Part shown: positions 1 to 6,654 of the stretch, in pieces
Layout: each line of letters opens with the position of its first letter
Position numbering within the stretch: position 1 is the stretch's first letter
Source of the DNA: JABWCE01 sp046154525
GTDB lineage: Bacteria > Bacteroidota > Bacteroidia > NS11-12g > UBA9320
Assembly: GCA_046154525.1 (NCBI GenBank)
Contig: JBJXDS010000105.1
Coordinates: 1 to 10,807 of the forward strand
Reading direction: 5' to 3'
DNA: 10,807 bases
The notes under the pieces: generated by a model
The model's input: the letters and a program-made list of their open reading frames with translations, nothing else
Database searches by the model: none
What the model was told of the DNA's origin: nothing
Position numbers and translations under genes: made by a program

Positions 1-7
1 ATTGTTT

Positions 8-30
8 CACCGTTTCTTAACTCACCGTTT
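8..30 (+). promoter_or_regulatory. Possible LytTR-type operator (paired ACCGTTT direct repeats)
   Basis: The octamer CACCGTTT occurs twice, at 8-15 and 23-30, just upstream of a LytTR response regulator gene. LytTR domains are known to bind paired direct repeats of about 9 bp with a GTT core. The second repeat (ACCGTTTGG) fits that kind of consensus fully and the first has one mismatch. The start-to-start spacing is 15 bp rather than the roughly two helical turns usual for this family, so autoregulation is only a suggestion. Confidence 0.25.
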
Positions 31-32
31 GG

Positions 33-51
33 GGGTTAAGAGCTTTAACCC
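33..51 (+). repeat. Short hairpin in front of the first response regulator
   Basis: GGGTTAA (33-39) and TTAACCC (45-51) are perfect inverted arms around a 5-nt loop. The hairpin ends 7 nt before the ATG at 59. It could be the terminator of an upstream gene lying outside the window (an A-rich stretch follows, not a T-run), or it could affect translation of the regulator. The sequence does not decide between these. Confidence 0.35.
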
Positions 52-58
52 AAAAATT

Positions 59-799
59 ATGATAACCGCACTTATTGTAGATGACGAAGCAGCTAGCCGC
101 AATGGTTTAGCGCAGCTTATCAGTGAATTTATTCCTGATGTAAAAGTGGTTGGAAAAGCGGACTCCGTTCGCAGTGCCGTAGACCAGATAAATGCCTTGA
201 ACCCGGACATCGTGTTTTTAGATGTGGAAATGCCGGGTAAAGATGGGTTTGATTTAATACACGAAACCGAACCCGCTGATTTTGAAGTAATATTTACCAC
301 CGCCCATGAGCAATATGCCCTCAAAGCTATAAAAGCCAGCGCTATTGATTATTTATTGAAACCTATAAATCCTGATGAACTGGCCAATGCAGTAAAAAAG
401 GTGATTGAAAAAAAGGAATCAGGGAACAAAAAATTAGAAACTTTTATGAGCCACGTTGGGGACAAAAAACGGGAACCTCAATTAGCCATTAGTACTATGG
501 AAGGTTTAATTTTTATAAAGCTTGCCAATATTTTGTATTGCCGTGGCGACGGAGCTTATACTTTTTTCTTTTTAAAAACCGGTGAAAAAACAATCGCCTC
601 CAAAAACCTCAAAGAATTTGAAGACATTCTTTGCGACAATGGTTTTTTCAGAACCCATAAATCATATATCATCCAATTGGCCGAAATGAAACGCTATGTA
701 AAGGGCGATGGCGGACATGTAATAATGAGCAATGGCGAAACCGTGGATGTTTCAAAACGCCGGAAAGAAGGATTTATTCATGCTCTGGCTAATTTTTAA
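59..799 (+). CDS. LytTR-family response regulator (receiver + LytTR DNA-binding domain)
   Basis: A 246-aa cytoplasmic transcription regulator of the LytR/AlgR type. An N-terminal receiver domain (about 1-120) shows the acidic pair D8-D9, the phospho-acceptor D55 in FLDVEMPG, T81 and K101 in LLKP, so all the residues needed for phosphorylation are present. A C-terminal LytTR domain (about 140-245) carries the conserved HKSYI and KGDGG stretches and ends in a VSKRRKE motif. The ATG at 59 is preferred because the receiver begins immediately (MITALIVDDE); the frame stays open upstream, but that part encodes nothing receiver-like. The gene precedes a LytS-type sensor kinase with a 131-bp gap, so it is probably that kinase's output regulator, phosphorylated by it and binding DNA through LytTR. 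A second LytTR regulator sits downstream of the kinase, so the pairing is not certain. No targets can be read from the sequence apart from a possible site in its own leader. Confidence 0.93.
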   Translation: MITALIVDDEAASRNGLAQLISEFIPDVKVVGKADSVRSAVDQINALNPDIVFLDVEMPGKDGFDLIHETEPADFEVIFTTAHEQYALKAIKASAIDYLLKPINPDELANAVKKVIEKKESGNKKLETFMSHVGDKKREPQLAISTMEGLIFIKLANILYCRGDGAYTFFFLKTGEKTIASKNLKEFEDILCDNGFFRTHKSYIIQLAEMKRYVKGDGGHVIMSNGETVDVSKRRKEGFIHALANF

Positions 800-811
800 A
801 ATTTTAAAATG

Positions 812-884
812 GCCACAAAAACACCAAAACTCAAAATCCACACAAAAATTTTAGTGGATTTTAGTGACTTCGTGTTTTTGTGGC
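812..884. repeat. Long imperfect palindrome, CAC/GTG-rich dispersed repeat type
   Basis: The outer arms GCCACAAAAACAC (812-824) and GTGTTTTTGTGGC (872-884) are perfectly complementary over 13 bp. The inner arms AAAATCCAC (833-841) and GTGGATTTT (854-862) are perfect over 9 bp, leaving a 12-nt AT-rich centre. CAC trinucleotides recur along the left arm and GTG along the right. This layout matches an intergenic palindromic repeat commonly seen in Bacteroidota, and a second member lies at 6545-6641. It fills most of the regulator-kinase gap and could form a strong hairpin in the transcript, acting as attenuator, stabiliser or passive repeat. Confidence 0.8.
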
Positions 885-930
885 ATAAATTGGTTTTTGG
901 AATTTGTTTCTTGTTATTTGCCACTAACTG

Positions 931-3900
931 ATGCTAAAAAAAGCCATCCTCCTCTCGCTAATACTATTCTTTGGGCAAATATCACACGCTCAAAAAGACC
1001 TCATACGTTTTCAAAATATTACCATAGATAATGGCCTGGCGCAGGGTTCTGTTTCGGGGATAGTTCATGGAAGCGATGGTTATATGTGGATTGCCACGGC
1101 TGATGGTCTTCACCGATACGATGGGTATAATTTTAAACTCTACCGGAACGACCCACAAAACAAAAATTCGTTACCCGATAACTATATCAGTTGTCTGTTT
1201 GAAGACAGTAAAGGAAATTTGATAGTTGGCCTGTTTAGTGGTGAAGTTTGCATTTTAAATAAAAACAATTCAACCTTTAAAAAACTCAATATAAATCAGG
1301 GCGAGGAATTGGAAACCGCCAATCCTGTAACCTGTATTAACGAAGATGGAAATGGGAACTACCTTGTAGGATTTGATGGTGGAGGAATATTGAAATATGA
1401 TACCACAAAGCATCAGGGCAAAATGTTTAAAACCAATGTAAGCAAGGGATTAAGCAGTAATTTAATCCGGTGCATTATAAAAGATACTTATACAGGAAAA
1501 TTTTGGATAGGAACATCTATTGGGTTGTGTGAATATAACCCTGCCAAAGAATCATTTGAACGGTTTATCACCACCAGTAAATTGGATTCTCAAAATATCA
1601 CTACTGTTTTAACTCCTGAGCCTGATAAAATTTTTATCGGGACATACGGCCAGGGACTTTACCAATTTATTAGGGGCGGTGATTCAGCTGTTAGAATAAA
1701 ATTACCAAAAAGCAAAGGCACACGTTTTATTTCTTTTCTTAAAAAAGTGCCAAAGAGCAATGAAGTATGGATAGGCACCAATGGAGGGATTATTAAATGG
1801 GAAGAATCAAAATTTACATTATACAATAATAATCCGCTTAACCCTGAAAGCCTGGTTGAAAATCAGACCCAAACGGCAACTATAGACCGTTTTGGCTCGC
1901 TCTGGATAGGTACTATGAACGGTTTGAGTAGGTTCGACCGAAGACTAAAATTGTTCAATTTGTTCCGTGAATTTAGATGGAAAGACACTCTGCTAAATAA
2001 CAATGTTTACTACATTTATGAAGACCCTTCCAAAACCATTTGGCTTGGTACATTAAGTTCAGGAATTATCAAATTTAACCCCGAAACGGAAGAAATAACA
2101 GCCTGGCCCGTAATTACAGCCCCTGGAGTAGAAACCAAAATGGTAAGGGCTATTTATAAAGACCGCTCGGGGCAGTTGTGGGTGGGTTCGCGCGATAAGG
2201 GTTTGTTTAAATTTTATCCTGAACAAAATCGTTTTGAACAGATAAACGGTGCAAAAGGGCATGAGATAAGCAGTATTACTATTTATTATATTTTTGAAGA
2301 TAAAGATGGTAAACTATGGATAGGAACCCGAAACGGTTTAAATATTTATGATAGAAAAACCAATCAATTTGAAGTGTATAGAGCGGTAAAAGAATCGCCT
2401 AATAACAACAGCATTTACCAAATTAATGAATCTGCCGATGGTAAATTTCTTAATCTGGCTTGCTTTCGCGGGGGATTTCAAATATTTAATAAAGCTGATA
2501 AAACCTTTAAATTATACAGCACCAATTTACCCCTGAAAAAAAATGCAGGAAAAAGCTATGCCATGTGTTTTGAAATGATGGGCGAAGATTCGGTATTGGT
2601 GGGAACTTACGGCGGCGGGCTTTGCATAATAAATTTAAAAACAGGAAAATCACGGAACATTACCGAAAAGGAAGGGTTGGCCAATAATTCGGTTTATGGA
2701 ATATTATGGCAAGGTGATGATTTTTGGCTTTCTACCAATCGCGGATTATGTTGCTATAACATACGAACCCATCAAATTAGAAATTTTGGAATAAAAAATT
2801 ATATTCAAAGCAATGAATACAACGAAGGGGCTTATTGCAAAACATCTGACGGAACCTTTTATTTTGGGGGGGTAAACGGGTTTAATTATTTCAAGCCCAT
2901 TAATTTTCCAACGGGCAACGAAACCTATAAAACCGAAATTACCGCCATTAAAAAAGGAGAAATTGAAGTTCCGTTTTTAACCAATGCCAAAGGCGAACGC
3001 TACATTCAGATTAATTATAACGATAATCTTATTTCGTTTGAATTTGCCACACTTAATTTTATTTCAACTCAGGCCAATCAATATGCTTATAAACTGGAAG
3101 GCTTTGATGATAACTGGATAAAAGCCGGAAACCGAACCACAGCCTACTATACCAAACTTTCGCCCGGTAAATATACGTTCAGGGTAAAAGCCTTAACGGC
3201 AGATTCCTTATCCAATAATCCGGATGCTTTTATAAAAATAATTATTGAACCGCCCTTTTGGCAAACCTGGTGGTTTTATTCCATCATCGTATTAATAATT
3301 CTTGGCATTATTTATATGGTAATTAAATGGCGCACCAGTGTTATCAATAAAAACTATGGTCACAAACTGGCCGAACTGGAGCTTAAAGCTTTGCGTAGCC
3401 AAATGAACCCGCATTTTATTTTTAATTCGCTCAATAGTATCCAATATTTTATACTAAAAAAAGAACCAAAGGATGCCTATAACTATCTTACCAAGTTTAG
3501 CAGCCTGATGCGGATGATCTTGCAAAATTCCAAACACAAATCCATTAGCCTTCAAGCTGAACACGATTGGCTTAAAACCTATCTGGAACTGGAAAACCTG
3601 AGAATGGAAGGCACGTTAGATTTTAGCATTACGATTGATAAAAATATTCAACCTAATCAAATTTTCGTGCCTACCATGGTGCTGCAACCTTACGTTGAAA
3701 ATGCAGTTATTCATGGATTATTGCCCAAAGAAGGAAATCAAAAACTTACTATTGAAATTAAAGTAGAAGGCCAAAAACTAAAATGTATAATTACCGATAA
3801 TGGCATTGGCCGTAAAAAATCTCATGAGCTCAATATAGCCCGCTTAAAAAACCATGAAAGCACCGCCATGAACCTTACAAAAGACCGTTTGGCCATATTA

Positions 3901-4020
3901 AATATTGAAACAGGGGATGGAGTAGGGCCTAATGTTATAGATTTATTTGATGAAAATGGAAATTCTATTGGAACCAGGGTGGAGTTGGTATTGCCGTTGA
4001 TAATTCAGAATGATGTTTGA
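931..4020 (+). CDS. Two-component sensor histidine kinase: Reg_prop beta-propeller, Y_Y_Y domain, LytS-type kinase
   Basis: A 1029-aa envelope sensor. Residues 1-20 form a signal peptide (lysines, a hydrophobic core, likely cleavage after SHA). Residues about 25-680 hold roughly 14 Reg_prop repeats, recognisable by recurring W-I-G-T-x-x-G-L motifs such as LWIGTMNGLSRFD and LWIGTRNGLNIYD, enough for two seven-bladed propellers in the periplasm. A Y_Y_Y domain follows (about 700-770, with the ending SPGKYTFRV), then one transmembrane helix (about 781-800). The cytoplasmic kinase is of the His_kinase/LytS type: H828 in MNPHFIFNSLNSIQ is the likely phosphate acceptor, N924 lies in the ATP-binding N box (PYVENAVIHG), and D956-NGIG is the G1 box. 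There is no receiver or AraC domain, so it is not a hybrid one-component kinase and needs a separate regulator. LytTR regulators lie on both sides. The signal it detects cannot be deduced; some propeller sensors of this phylum detect glycans, but no polysaccharide-utilisation genes are nearby. Confidence 0.95.
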   Translation: MLKKAILLSLILFFGQISHAQKDLIRFQNITIDNGLAQGSVSGIVHGSDGYMWIATADGLHRYDGYNFKLYRNDPQNKNSLPDNYISCLFEDSKGNLIVGLFSGEVCILNKNNSTFKKLNINQGEELETANPVTCINEDGNGNYLVGFDGGGILKYDTTKHQGKMFKTNVSKGLSSNLIRCIIKDTYTGKFWIGTSIGLCEYNPAKESFERFITTSKLDSQNITTVLTPEPDKIFIGTYGQGLYQFIRGGDSAVRIKLPKSKGTRFISFLKKVPKSNEVWIGTNGGIIKWEESKFTLYNNNPLNPESLVENQTQTATIDRFGSLWIGTMNGLSRFDRRLKLFNLFREFRWKDTLLNNNVYYIYEDPSKTIWLGTLSSGIIKFNPETEEITAWPVITAPGVETKMVRAIYKDRSGQLWVGSRDKGLFKFYPEQNRFEQINGAKGHEISSITIYYIFEDKDGKLWIGTRNGLNIYDRKTNQFEVYRAVKESPNNNSIYQINESADGKFLNLACFRGGFQIFNKADKTFKLYSTNLPLKKNAGKSYAMCFEMMGEDSVLVGTYGGGLCIINLKTGKSRNITEKEGLANNSVYGILWQGDDFWLSTNRGLCCYNIRTHQIRNFGIKNYIQSNEYNEGAYCKTSDGTFYFGGVNGFNYFKPINFPTGNETYKTEITAIKKGEIEVPFLTNAKGERYIQINYNDNLISFEFATLNFISTQANQYAYKLEGFDDNWIKAGNRTTAYYTKLSPGKYTFRVKALTADSLSNNPDAFIKIIIEPPFWQTWWFYSIIVLIILGIIYMVIKWRTSVINKNYGHKLAELELKALRSQMNPHFIFNSLNSIQYFILKKEPKDAYNYLTKFSSLMRMILQNSKHKSISLQAEHDWLKTYLELENLRMEGTLDFSITIDKNIQPNQIFVPTMVLQPYVENAVIHGLLPKEGNQKLTIEIKVEGQKLKCIITDNGIGRKKSHELNIARLKNHESTAMNLTKDRLAILNIETGDGVGPNVIDLFDENGNSIGTRVELVLPLIIQNDV

Positions 4021-4035
4021 GAAATTTGAAAATGT

Positions 4036-4043
4036 TATATTTG
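4036..4043 (+). promoter_or_regulatory. Candidate Bacteroidota -7 promoter box for the TA pair
   Basis: TATATTTG fits the TAnnTTTG box of Bacteroidota promoters. A TTTG at 4016-4019 lies 16 bp upstream as a possible -33 element, which is slightly closer than usual. The box ends 14 nt before the ATG at 4058. It would give the DUF433/DUF5615 pair its own transcript independent of the kinase gene. Confidence 0.4.
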
Positions 4044-4057
4044 CTAAAGTTATTGAT

Positions 4058-4291
4058 ATGGAAAACTTAATAAATCGAATTACAATAAATCAGGATATAT
4101 GTCATGGGAAACCAACAATAAGAAATATGCGTTATCCTGTGGAATTGATATTGGATTTGCTTTCTTCAGGCATGACCAATGCTGAAATTATTGAAGATTA
4201 TCAGGAAATTGAAGAAGATGATATCAGGGCGTGTTTGTTATTTGCTTCCAAATTCACAAAGATTAAATCCATCCATAAAATTGTAGCTTGA
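4058..4291 (+). CDS. DUF433 family protein, probable antitoxin
   Basis: A 77-aa protein with the DUF433 signature: an N-terminal RITINQDICHGKPTIRN stretch (about 5-21) followed by a helix-turn-helix-like segment PVELILDLLSSGMTNAEIIEDY and EEDDIRACLLFAS. Members of this family usually sit directly upstream of DUF5615 PIN-like genes, and the pair is regarded as a VapBC-like toxin-antitoxin system, with DUF433 as the DNA-binding antitoxin that would also repress its own operon. The ATG at 4058 is chosen over upstream alternatives because the family motif starts right after it. The upstream extension overlaps the end of the kinase gene and shows no family features. The stop overlaps the start of the next gene by 4 nt, implying translational coupling. 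The gene begins 37 bp after the sensor kinase stop codon. Confidence 0.85.
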   Translation: MENLINRITINQDICHGKPTIRNMRYPVELILDLLSSGMTNAEIIEDYQEIEEDDIRACLLFASKFTKIKSIHKIVA

Positions 4292-4641
4292 AATTTTTAG
4301 TTGACGCTCAGTTACCTTTTGTATTATCCCTATTTCTTGAAAGAAGAAATTTTGATGTAATACACACCGATAATTTGCCTAATAAAGAGCGGACTTCTGA
4401 TACTGAAATACGCGAAATATCCGTAAAAGAAAACAGAATCGTAATTACTAAAGATTCTGATTTTGTTGATTCATATTACCTTAAGGGAATTCCTCAAAAG
4501 ATATTGCTTATATCAACCGGAAATATTAGCAATAAAGACTTATTGGAAATATTAGCACGGAATATTGATTTAATAAGCGAAATGTTTTTAGAATACTCGT
4601 TTATAGAGCTTGATAATTTTAATATCAAGGGGCATGAATAA
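4288..4641 (+). CDS. DUF5615 PIN-like protein, probable toxin ribonuclease
   Basis: A 117-aa protein of the DUF5615 (PIN-like, Mut7-C-related) family. The N-terminal MKFLVDAQLP supplies the first acidic residue (D6). D38 lies in the NKERTSDTEI segment, and VITKDSDF (D56, D58) supplies the further acidic residues expected of a PIN-like metal site. The family is predicted to cleave RNA, with the upstream DUF433 protein as its antitoxin. The start is a TTG whose last two bases overlap the upstream TGA (sequence TTGA), so translation very probably depends on the antitoxin cistron. This is a common way to keep toxin below antitoxin. RNase activity is inferred from the family and cannot be proven here. 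No degradation of the reading frame or of the acidic residues is visible, so the toxin may be active. Confidence 0.82.
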   Translation: MKFLVDAQLPFVLSLFLERRNFDVIHTDNLPNKERTSDTEIREISVKENRIVITKDSDFVDSYYLKGIPQKILLISTGNISNKDLLEILARNIDLISEMFLEYSFIELDNFNIKGHE

Positions 4642-4707
4642 TTAGAGGATTTTTTTGAATTTATGGCAAGATAAAATTTCAAATTTCCAATTTCCATTTT
4701 CCAACCC

Positions 4708-5433
4708 ATGAGAAGAGCCGTAATAGTAGATGACGAACCAAAAAGTATAGAAGTACTTAAATCCCTGGTTGAAAGTTTTATTGAAGGACTGGAGATTGTA
4801 GGTACTGCCAATGATATTGAAACAGCCATACAGGTAATTGAAAGCACCAAACCCGATATTGCCTTTTTGGATATTACCTTAAAAGAAGGAGATTCATTCC
4901 AAATTTTAAAACGGCTTAAAAAAATTGATTTTGATGTCGTGTTTATAACCGCTTATGATGAATATACCACCCGTGCTTTACGATATTCAGGCATCCATTG
5001 TTTGTATAAACCCATTGATATTGCTGAGTTTGAAAATACCTTAGCCCAGCTAAACAGAAATAATGAACAAACGGGCGATGCTATTGAAATAGCCCGTCAG
5101 TTATTGCAAAGTAAATTTACACGCATCCCGGTAATTACGGAGAAAGGCTTGCTTTACATTTCTCCTGAACAAATAAATTATATGGAAACCCATGGAGAAG
5201 GTAGCCAGATTTATTTTAATGATTTTAAAAATTTGGTGACCAACAAACCCCTGGCCGACCTTGCAGCCGTAATGGAAAACAGTTCGTTTGTTTTGGTAAG
5301 AAACGATCTGTTGATTAACCTTAAAAATATTACGATAGAAAAAACCAAACCCGGCAAAGTTATTTTTAATTCAGGGGCCGAACTGCGAATGGAGCCTGAG
5401 GAAGTGAATAAATTGCTGCGGATGCTGGGGTGA
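4708..5433 (+). CDS. LytTR-family response regulator, second copy (divergent)
   Basis: A 241-aa regulator with the same architecture as the product of 59-799. The receiver domain (about 1-115) has D8-D9, phospho-acceptor D55 (FLDITL), T81 and K101 (LYKP). The linker (about 115-135) leads into a C-terminal LytTR domain (about 137-240). The receiver lacks the usual MPG after the acceptor aspartate (it reads LKEGDS), and the DNA-binding domain keeps only part of the consensus: the HKSY stretch is replaced by VRNDLLINL. It has therefore diverged from the upstream paralogue and probably has a different DNA site or partner. It lies 66 bp after the TA pair. Removing that pair would place it directly behind the sensor kinase, so the original layout may have been kinase-regulator with the TA inserted later. 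The ATG at 4708 leads directly into the receiver (MRRAVIVDDE). Confidence 0.92.
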   Translation: MRRAVIVDDEPKSIEVLKSLVESFIEGLEIVGTANDIETAIQVIESTKPDIAFLDITLKEGDSFQILKRLKKIDFDVVFITAYDEYTTRALRYSGIHCLYKPIDIAEFENTLAQLNRNNEQTGDAIEIARQLLQSKFTRIPVITEKGLLYISPEQINYMETHGEGSQIYFNDFKNLVTNKPLADLAAVMENSSFVLVRNDLLINLKNITIEKTKPGKVIFNSGAELRMEPEEVNKLLRMLG

Positions 5434-5483
5434 TGTCGGACCTGAGATTATATTTTGGAGATAGAGCCAAAAAAGTTTCTCTT

Positions 5484-5509
5484 CTTCTTTTTCCTTGATG
5501 AAAAAGAAG
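5484..5509 (+). terminator. Hairpin, possible terminator of the second regulator
   Basis: CTTCTTTTTC (5484-5493) and GAAAAAGAAG (5500-5509) form a perfect 10-bp stem with loop CTTGAT, about 50 bp after the regulator's stop codon. No T-run follows on the plus strand; an A-run follows instead. If it terminates, it may do so poorly in this direction. The same hairpin with trailing ATCAAG resembles a dispersed repeat of Bacteroidota genomes. Confidence 0.4.
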
Positions 5510-5582
5510 CAAAAAATCAAGACAAAAATATACTCCCTCCGCACCGCCCGGCCCACCCCCGTATTTTTGTCAGCCCTCCGCA

Positions 5583-5609
5583 CCTTAACCCGAAACGTTT
5601 CCGGTTAGG
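5583..5609. repeat. Near-perfect palindrome centred on GAAACGTTTC
   Basis: The core GAAACGTTTC (5592-5601) is a perfect 10-bp palindrome. It extends outward through one C/C mismatch into TAACC and GGTTA and, with a one-base bulge, into flanking CC and GG. The symmetry over some 27 bp could be a protein-binding site, a hairpin or a repeat unit. No T-run follows directly. Confidence 0.55.
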
Positions 5610-5751
5610 TAAACATTTTTAGTTTTCCCTTCTTAACAAACTTTGTTTTTACGGATAATTTCTGTGGTTTGCAGATGTGCGATGGGATGTCAGAAAGGCG
5701 GGCCGCGACCCGGAATGTGGGAGGAAGCGTTTTTCTGACTTGGGTTTTTTG

Positions 5752-5829
5752 GTTACTTTTTTTGCCAAGAAACCGAAGGTTCATGAACGCAAAAAAATAA
5801 ACTGCAAATAAGTGAATAAAAAAAGTAAC
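5752..5829. repeat. Inverted repeat with 12-bp arms GTTACTTTTTTT / AAAAAAAGTAAC
   Basis: The arms at 5752-5763 and 5818-5829 are perfectly complementary over 12 bp and enclose 54 bp of non-coding DNA. The size and layout resemble a small non-autonomous repeat or a decayed miniature element. No transposase is present and no clear target duplication is visible. Confidence 0.5.
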
Positions 5830-5839
5830 TGGGAGTTAT

Positions 5840-5856
5840 AGAGGGCTTAGCCCTCT
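5840..5856. terminator. Small GC-rich hairpin AGAGGGC-TTA-GCCCTCT
   Basis: A perfect 7-bp stem with a 3-nt loop, about 100 bp upstream of the nucleotide kinase gene. It is terminator-like in shape but lacks a following T-run, so it may equally be a dispersed palindrome. Confidence 0.35.
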
Positions 5857-5954
5857 AATCGAAGAAACTTTCTTTTCACATACCCCTCCAATTTATTCAC
5901 AGCTTTAACATATTGAATTCCATTTAATTTAATTTCACAACAAAATTATTCCAA

Positions 5955-6530
5955 ATGCGAATTATAGGTATTACCGGAACTTTGGGTGCGGGCAAAGGCA
6001 CCATCGTAGATTATTTAACAACCCATCACGGGTTTCAACACTTTTCAGTTCGGGGGTATTTAATAAAAAGAATAAACCAAAAGGGATTGGAAGTAAACCG
6101 CGATTCGATGGTAAGTGTTGCCAACGAGCTGAGAGCCAATAACAGTCCCAGTTTTATTGCAGAGGAATTATTTAGTGAAGCAGAGGAAAGCGGCACTGAT
6201 TGTATAATTGAAAGTTTAAGAACCATAGGTGAAGTAAATGCTTTAAGGGAAAAAGGCAATTTCAATTTGTTTGCGGTGGATGCTGATAGAAAGCTAAGAT
6301 ATGAACGCATTACAGAACGGGCTTCTGAAACCGATAAAATAAGTTTTGAAACCTTTGCCGAAAACGAAGAACGGGAAATGAACTCCACCGACCCCAACAA
6401 ACAAAACCTGGGGGCTTGTATGGATTTGGCCGATTATGTTTTTACCAATAACGGAAGCATGGAGGATTTGTATAAAGAAATTGATTTGGCTTTGGAGAAA
6501 ATAAACAGACAACGGATTTCGGCAGCATAA
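5955..6530 (+). CDS. P-loop nucleoside/nucleotide kinase-like ATPase
   Basis: A 191-aa cytoplasmic P-loop protein. The Walker A motif GTLGAGKGT (residues 8-16) sits right at the N-terminus, as in (deoxy)nucleoside monophosphate kinases, dephospho-CoA kinase and UPF0200-like proteins. Later stretches fit a small kinase fold with a lid region: IIESLRTIGEVNALR, a DADRKLRYERITERA segment, and DYVFTNNGSMEDLYKEID near the C-terminus. The ATG at 5955 starts directly before the first beta-strand. The next gene encodes dCMP deaminase, so a role in the pyrimidine deoxynucleotide pool is attractive, but this is inference from position; the true substrate could be another nucleotide or dephospho-CoA. The two genes are separated by 124 bp largely filled by a palindromic repeat, so co-transcription is possible but may be modulated by that hairpin. 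No typical promoter box was found upstream. Confidence 0.78.
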   Translation: MRIIGITGTLGAGKGTIVDYLTTHHGFQHFSVRGYLIKRINQKGLEVNRDSMVSVANELRANNSPSFIAEELFSEAEESGTDCIIESLRTIGEVNALREKGNFNLFAVDADRKLRYERITERASETDKISFETFAENEEREMNSTDPNKQNLGACMDLADYVFTNNGSMEDLYKEIDLALEKINRQRISAA

Positions 6531-6544
6531 ATTTTTAAAAAATC

Positions 6545-6641
6545 ACCACGTAGACACGTAGAACACGAAGAAACACAGAGAAAATAAAATATTAAAAAAA
6601 AATAACTCTGTGCAACTCCATGTCCTCAGTGCCTCCGTGGT
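6545..6641. repeat. Long imperfect palindrome, second CAC/GTG-type repeat
   Basis: The outer arms ACCACG (6545-6550) and CGTGGT (6636-6641) and the inner arms CACAGAG (6574-6580) and CTCTGTG (6606-6612) are perfectly complementary. Between them the arms carry regularly spaced CAC on the left and GTG on the right with several mismatches, around an A-rich centre. It belongs to the same structural family as 812-884 and resembles a dispersed palindrome I know from many Bacteroidota genomes. It ends 13 nt before the deaminase ATG, so it would form the 5' leader of that message if the two genes are co-transcribed. Confidence 0.8.
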
Positions 6642-6654
6642 AAAAAATAAAACT

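Larger units (their letters stand above)
5434..5954. other. Gene-free 521-bp region rich in inverted repeats
   Basis: No credible protein or RNA gene was found on either strand. The region contains at least five inverted repeats. Four are listed as separate entries: 5484-5509, 5583-5609, 5752-5829 and 5840-5856. The fifth has arms GTCAGAAA (5689-5696) and TTTCTGAC (5732-5739) around a GC-rich segment. Base composition alternates sharply, with C-rich (about 5535-5585), G-rich (about 5680-5730) and A/T-rich blocks, which is typical of old mobile or repeat debris rather than a promoter region. Only the first hairpin is well placed to end transcription of the regulator upstream. Confidence 0.7.

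Noticed and set aside
4494..4850. Minus-strand open frame over the toxin end and start of the second regulator
   Set aside because: It overlaps two well-supported plus-strand genes and shows no recognisable motif.
5371..5583. Minus-strand 70-codon frame after the second regulator
   Set aside because: It runs through hairpins and repeat debris, overlaps the regulator's 3' end, and resembles no known protein.
6610..6654. GTG start extending the deaminase by 15 codons
   Set aside because: The extension lies inside the palindromic repeat, whereas family homology starts near RPTWDEYF just after the ATG at 6655.
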